64,000 bases of DNA, from positions 26,508-90,507 of the forward strand of contig QKWP01000132.1 in the NCBI GenBank assembly GCA_003550325.1. Direction: 5' to 3'. Positions within the stretch are counted from its first letter, which is position 1. Each line of letters starts with the position of its first letter. Made by a program: the position numbers and the translations under genes. Positions 62,235 through 64,000 of the stretch are shown here, in pieces. The notes beneath the pieces are model-generated. The model did not search any database. It was not told the origin of the DNA and worked only from the letters and a program-made list of their open reading frames with translations. The DNA is from Gigaspora rosea. Its lineage: Eukaryota; Glomeromycota; Glomeromycetes; Diversisporales; Gigasporaceae.

Positions 62235-63319
62235 TAGTGTTCCGACCCGTCACAAGAATCCTAACCCGGGTCACCCGGGTGGTTAGAGAAATTCCGCAAC
62301 GGGTCACTCGCGGGTGGATTATCCGGATTATCCGGGTCATCCGGGTGGTAAAGAAAGTCTGCAACGGATTTATGAGGTTGAGTAACTTATATAATATTCA
62401 TGAATACGAAGCCTAGACTAATGAATTTTCTTAATGCTATTCACTAAATAAAATGAAATTAAGTAGTAAATGTTCATGAACTTTGATATCTTAGTTTAAT
62501 GCATATATATATTATTGTACTTATGCACTAAATTCATGCATATAAATGGTAATTTGGATAGATTAATGCTCATTATTCACGATCTAAAGCAAATTATGAA
62601 TAGTAAATAAAACTGATAACTTACTTTGAATATTTATATTAATAAACGTTCTTTATACTCATGCACTAAATTAAAATTAACTAATAGTAGATATTCATAG
62701 GCATGAATAACTTATTTTGAAGACTTATATTTATAAATGTCCTTTATGCTCATGCACTAAATCAATGCAAATAAAATGAACAAAGTGATTTGTAAATATC
62801 ATGAGCGTGATATCTTGATTAAATACTAATATTAATATAAATATACAATAGATTCTTTATACTTGCATACTAAATATAAACACGTAGTAAATCTTCATGA
62901 ACTCGGGCAGCTTAATTGGAGCTATTATCTACCGAATATCCCGACTCAGGCTGTTTGTGATGTAGATGTGGATTCAAAAGTCATGACTGGAACACGCTTA
63001 GGTCACAATCAGGTCAATTTGGCAATTTTCCCAGCGGGTGACCCTCCCCTTTTATTTTCCCTCTTTTAGCAATAGTCTTTTTATCTTTGCCCTACTTAAT
63101 GAGCTCCACAACCAATACAAGTATAAACATCAATAAATTCTTTTACTGGCTTACTAAATTTAAAATAAAAACTAGTAATAACTAATTGTCCTAATTTGTC
63201 TGAACCGTGAGTTAACCCACGGGTTACCCGCGGGTTGACCATCGGGAAAACATAATTCAACCCGGGTCATCCGCTCACCCGCGGGTGACCCGGTGATACC
63301 TACCCTGGTCGGAACACTA
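62235..63319. mobile_element. Non-autonomous hAT element, 8-bp TSD
   Basis: Ends TAGTGTTCCGACCCGTCACA and (reverse complement of the right end) TAGTGTTCCGACCAGGGTAG. CATATACT flanks both sides (62227-62234, 63320-63327). Subterminal GGGTCACCCGGG, GGGTCATCCG and CGGGTGACCC motifs are dense at both ends. The middle consists of repeated ATTCATGA..TTGATATCTT and CATGCACTAAAT units of roughly 110 bp. An ORF at 62863-63069 overlaps this and shows no transposase features. Confidence 0.9.
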
Positions 63320-63642
63320 CATATACTAAAATAATATAATATAGATAATAAAATACTATGTACATTTTAATAAAAGTTATAATAAAATAGTTAAGAAATA
63401 ACAATATATAATGTTTTAAAATTATTGTAGTTTATAAAGTTTATATATATATATATATATAAAGTCTATATTAAAAAAAATATTTTTTAGTCTTTTTTAT
63501 TAATATATTATTTAGTTAAATTGTATATTATTTTATTTAAAAACAATATTTTTAATAAATTTGTTTTTTTTTTGTCTTTATATAAATAACAAATAATCTA
63601 AACTATTATTATATATTATTATTATTATTATCTACAGTATAA

Positions 63643-63825
63643 CAGTCAGACCTCTCAAAATGCAACCTTTTTAAATACATGCCCTATTAAAAAGCCTCTC
63701 TAAATGCACTTTGTTTTTTGGGCCCAACAAATATCATATTTATAAATATCTTTCTAAATGCATATTTGATTCAATTTTTACATAAAGTCCTATCACAATG
63801 CACTTAGAGAGATCTGTGTATATAC
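63643..63825. mobile_element. Diverged pogo-like MITE
   Basis: The left end CAGTCAGACCTCTCAAAATG and several CCTCTCTAAATGCA-type units match the pogo family. The right end (reverse ACACAGATCTCTCTAAGTGC) is diverged, so the exact boundary and TA duplication are uncertain. Confidence 0.6.
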
Positions 63826-63829
63826 AAAT

Positions 63830-64000
63830 ATTATATATTTGTTTATTTTTAGCTTTAAACTTTAATCACTTTATTTTAGTAAACTATTATTTTAAGTAAG
63901 CCTTTTATAACCTAATTAACTTTGTAAAGCGATTCTAATAATAGTTAAATAATTAAAATCGGATTAGTAGATTACGAGGTAAGAGTATCTTGATTGTTTA
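63830..64000. other. Intergenic to window end
   Basis: AT-rich, no gene or repeat recognised. Confidence 0.4.

Overview
The window is AT-rich eukaryotic DNA with short spliced introns (GT..AG), very many transposable elements and few genes. Two gene families point to an arbuscular mycorrhizal fungus (Glomeromycotina, Rhizophagus-like): a kinase carrying the CxxC-x9-CxxC / WTSGN..ID.FIK / WIPFD prefix, and a lone HMG-box gene of MATA-HMG type. The organism is inferred from these families, not proven. All exon coordinates were read by hand from splice signals, reading phase and family patterns.

Gene islands. 1-1.3 kb: the 3' part of an unrecognised spliced gene. 1.6-1.9 kb (minus): a two-finger C2H2 gene. 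3.9-4.5 kb: a frameshifted HMG-box gene. 5.2-9.4 kb: a complete 12-exon long-form tRNase Z (ELAC2/TRZ1), with three inverted-repeat elements in its introns. 16.1-18.7 kb (minus): a kinase whose N-terminal half is repeated as three exons. 19.0-23.0 kb (minus): a nine-exon gene for a secreted-ectodomain, multi-pass membrane protein. A decayed, internally deleted copy of the kinase and membrane-gene pair lies at 58.8-60.8 kb.

The rest is mobile DNA, much of it nested and with target-site duplications (TSDs) that can be read directly. There is a pogo/Tigger-like element at 25.9-30.2 kb with non-autonomous relatives. There is a hAT element at 43.06-46.66 kb with short relatives, and six hAT-type insertions have perfect 8-bp TSDs. 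A roughly 980-bp tRNA-headed, A-tailed retroelement occurs twice, and one copy is split by the hAT element and by a 286-bp hAT relative. A palindrome of about 2.7 kb at 54.4-57.1 kb resembles a Foldback element. There are also several Harbinger-like and unclassified MITEs.

Assembly points: N gaps at 12806-12843 and 28981-29949, and single-N joins at 26621 and 49784 that are each flanked by a direct repeat of one sequence. The window opens with 78 A's.
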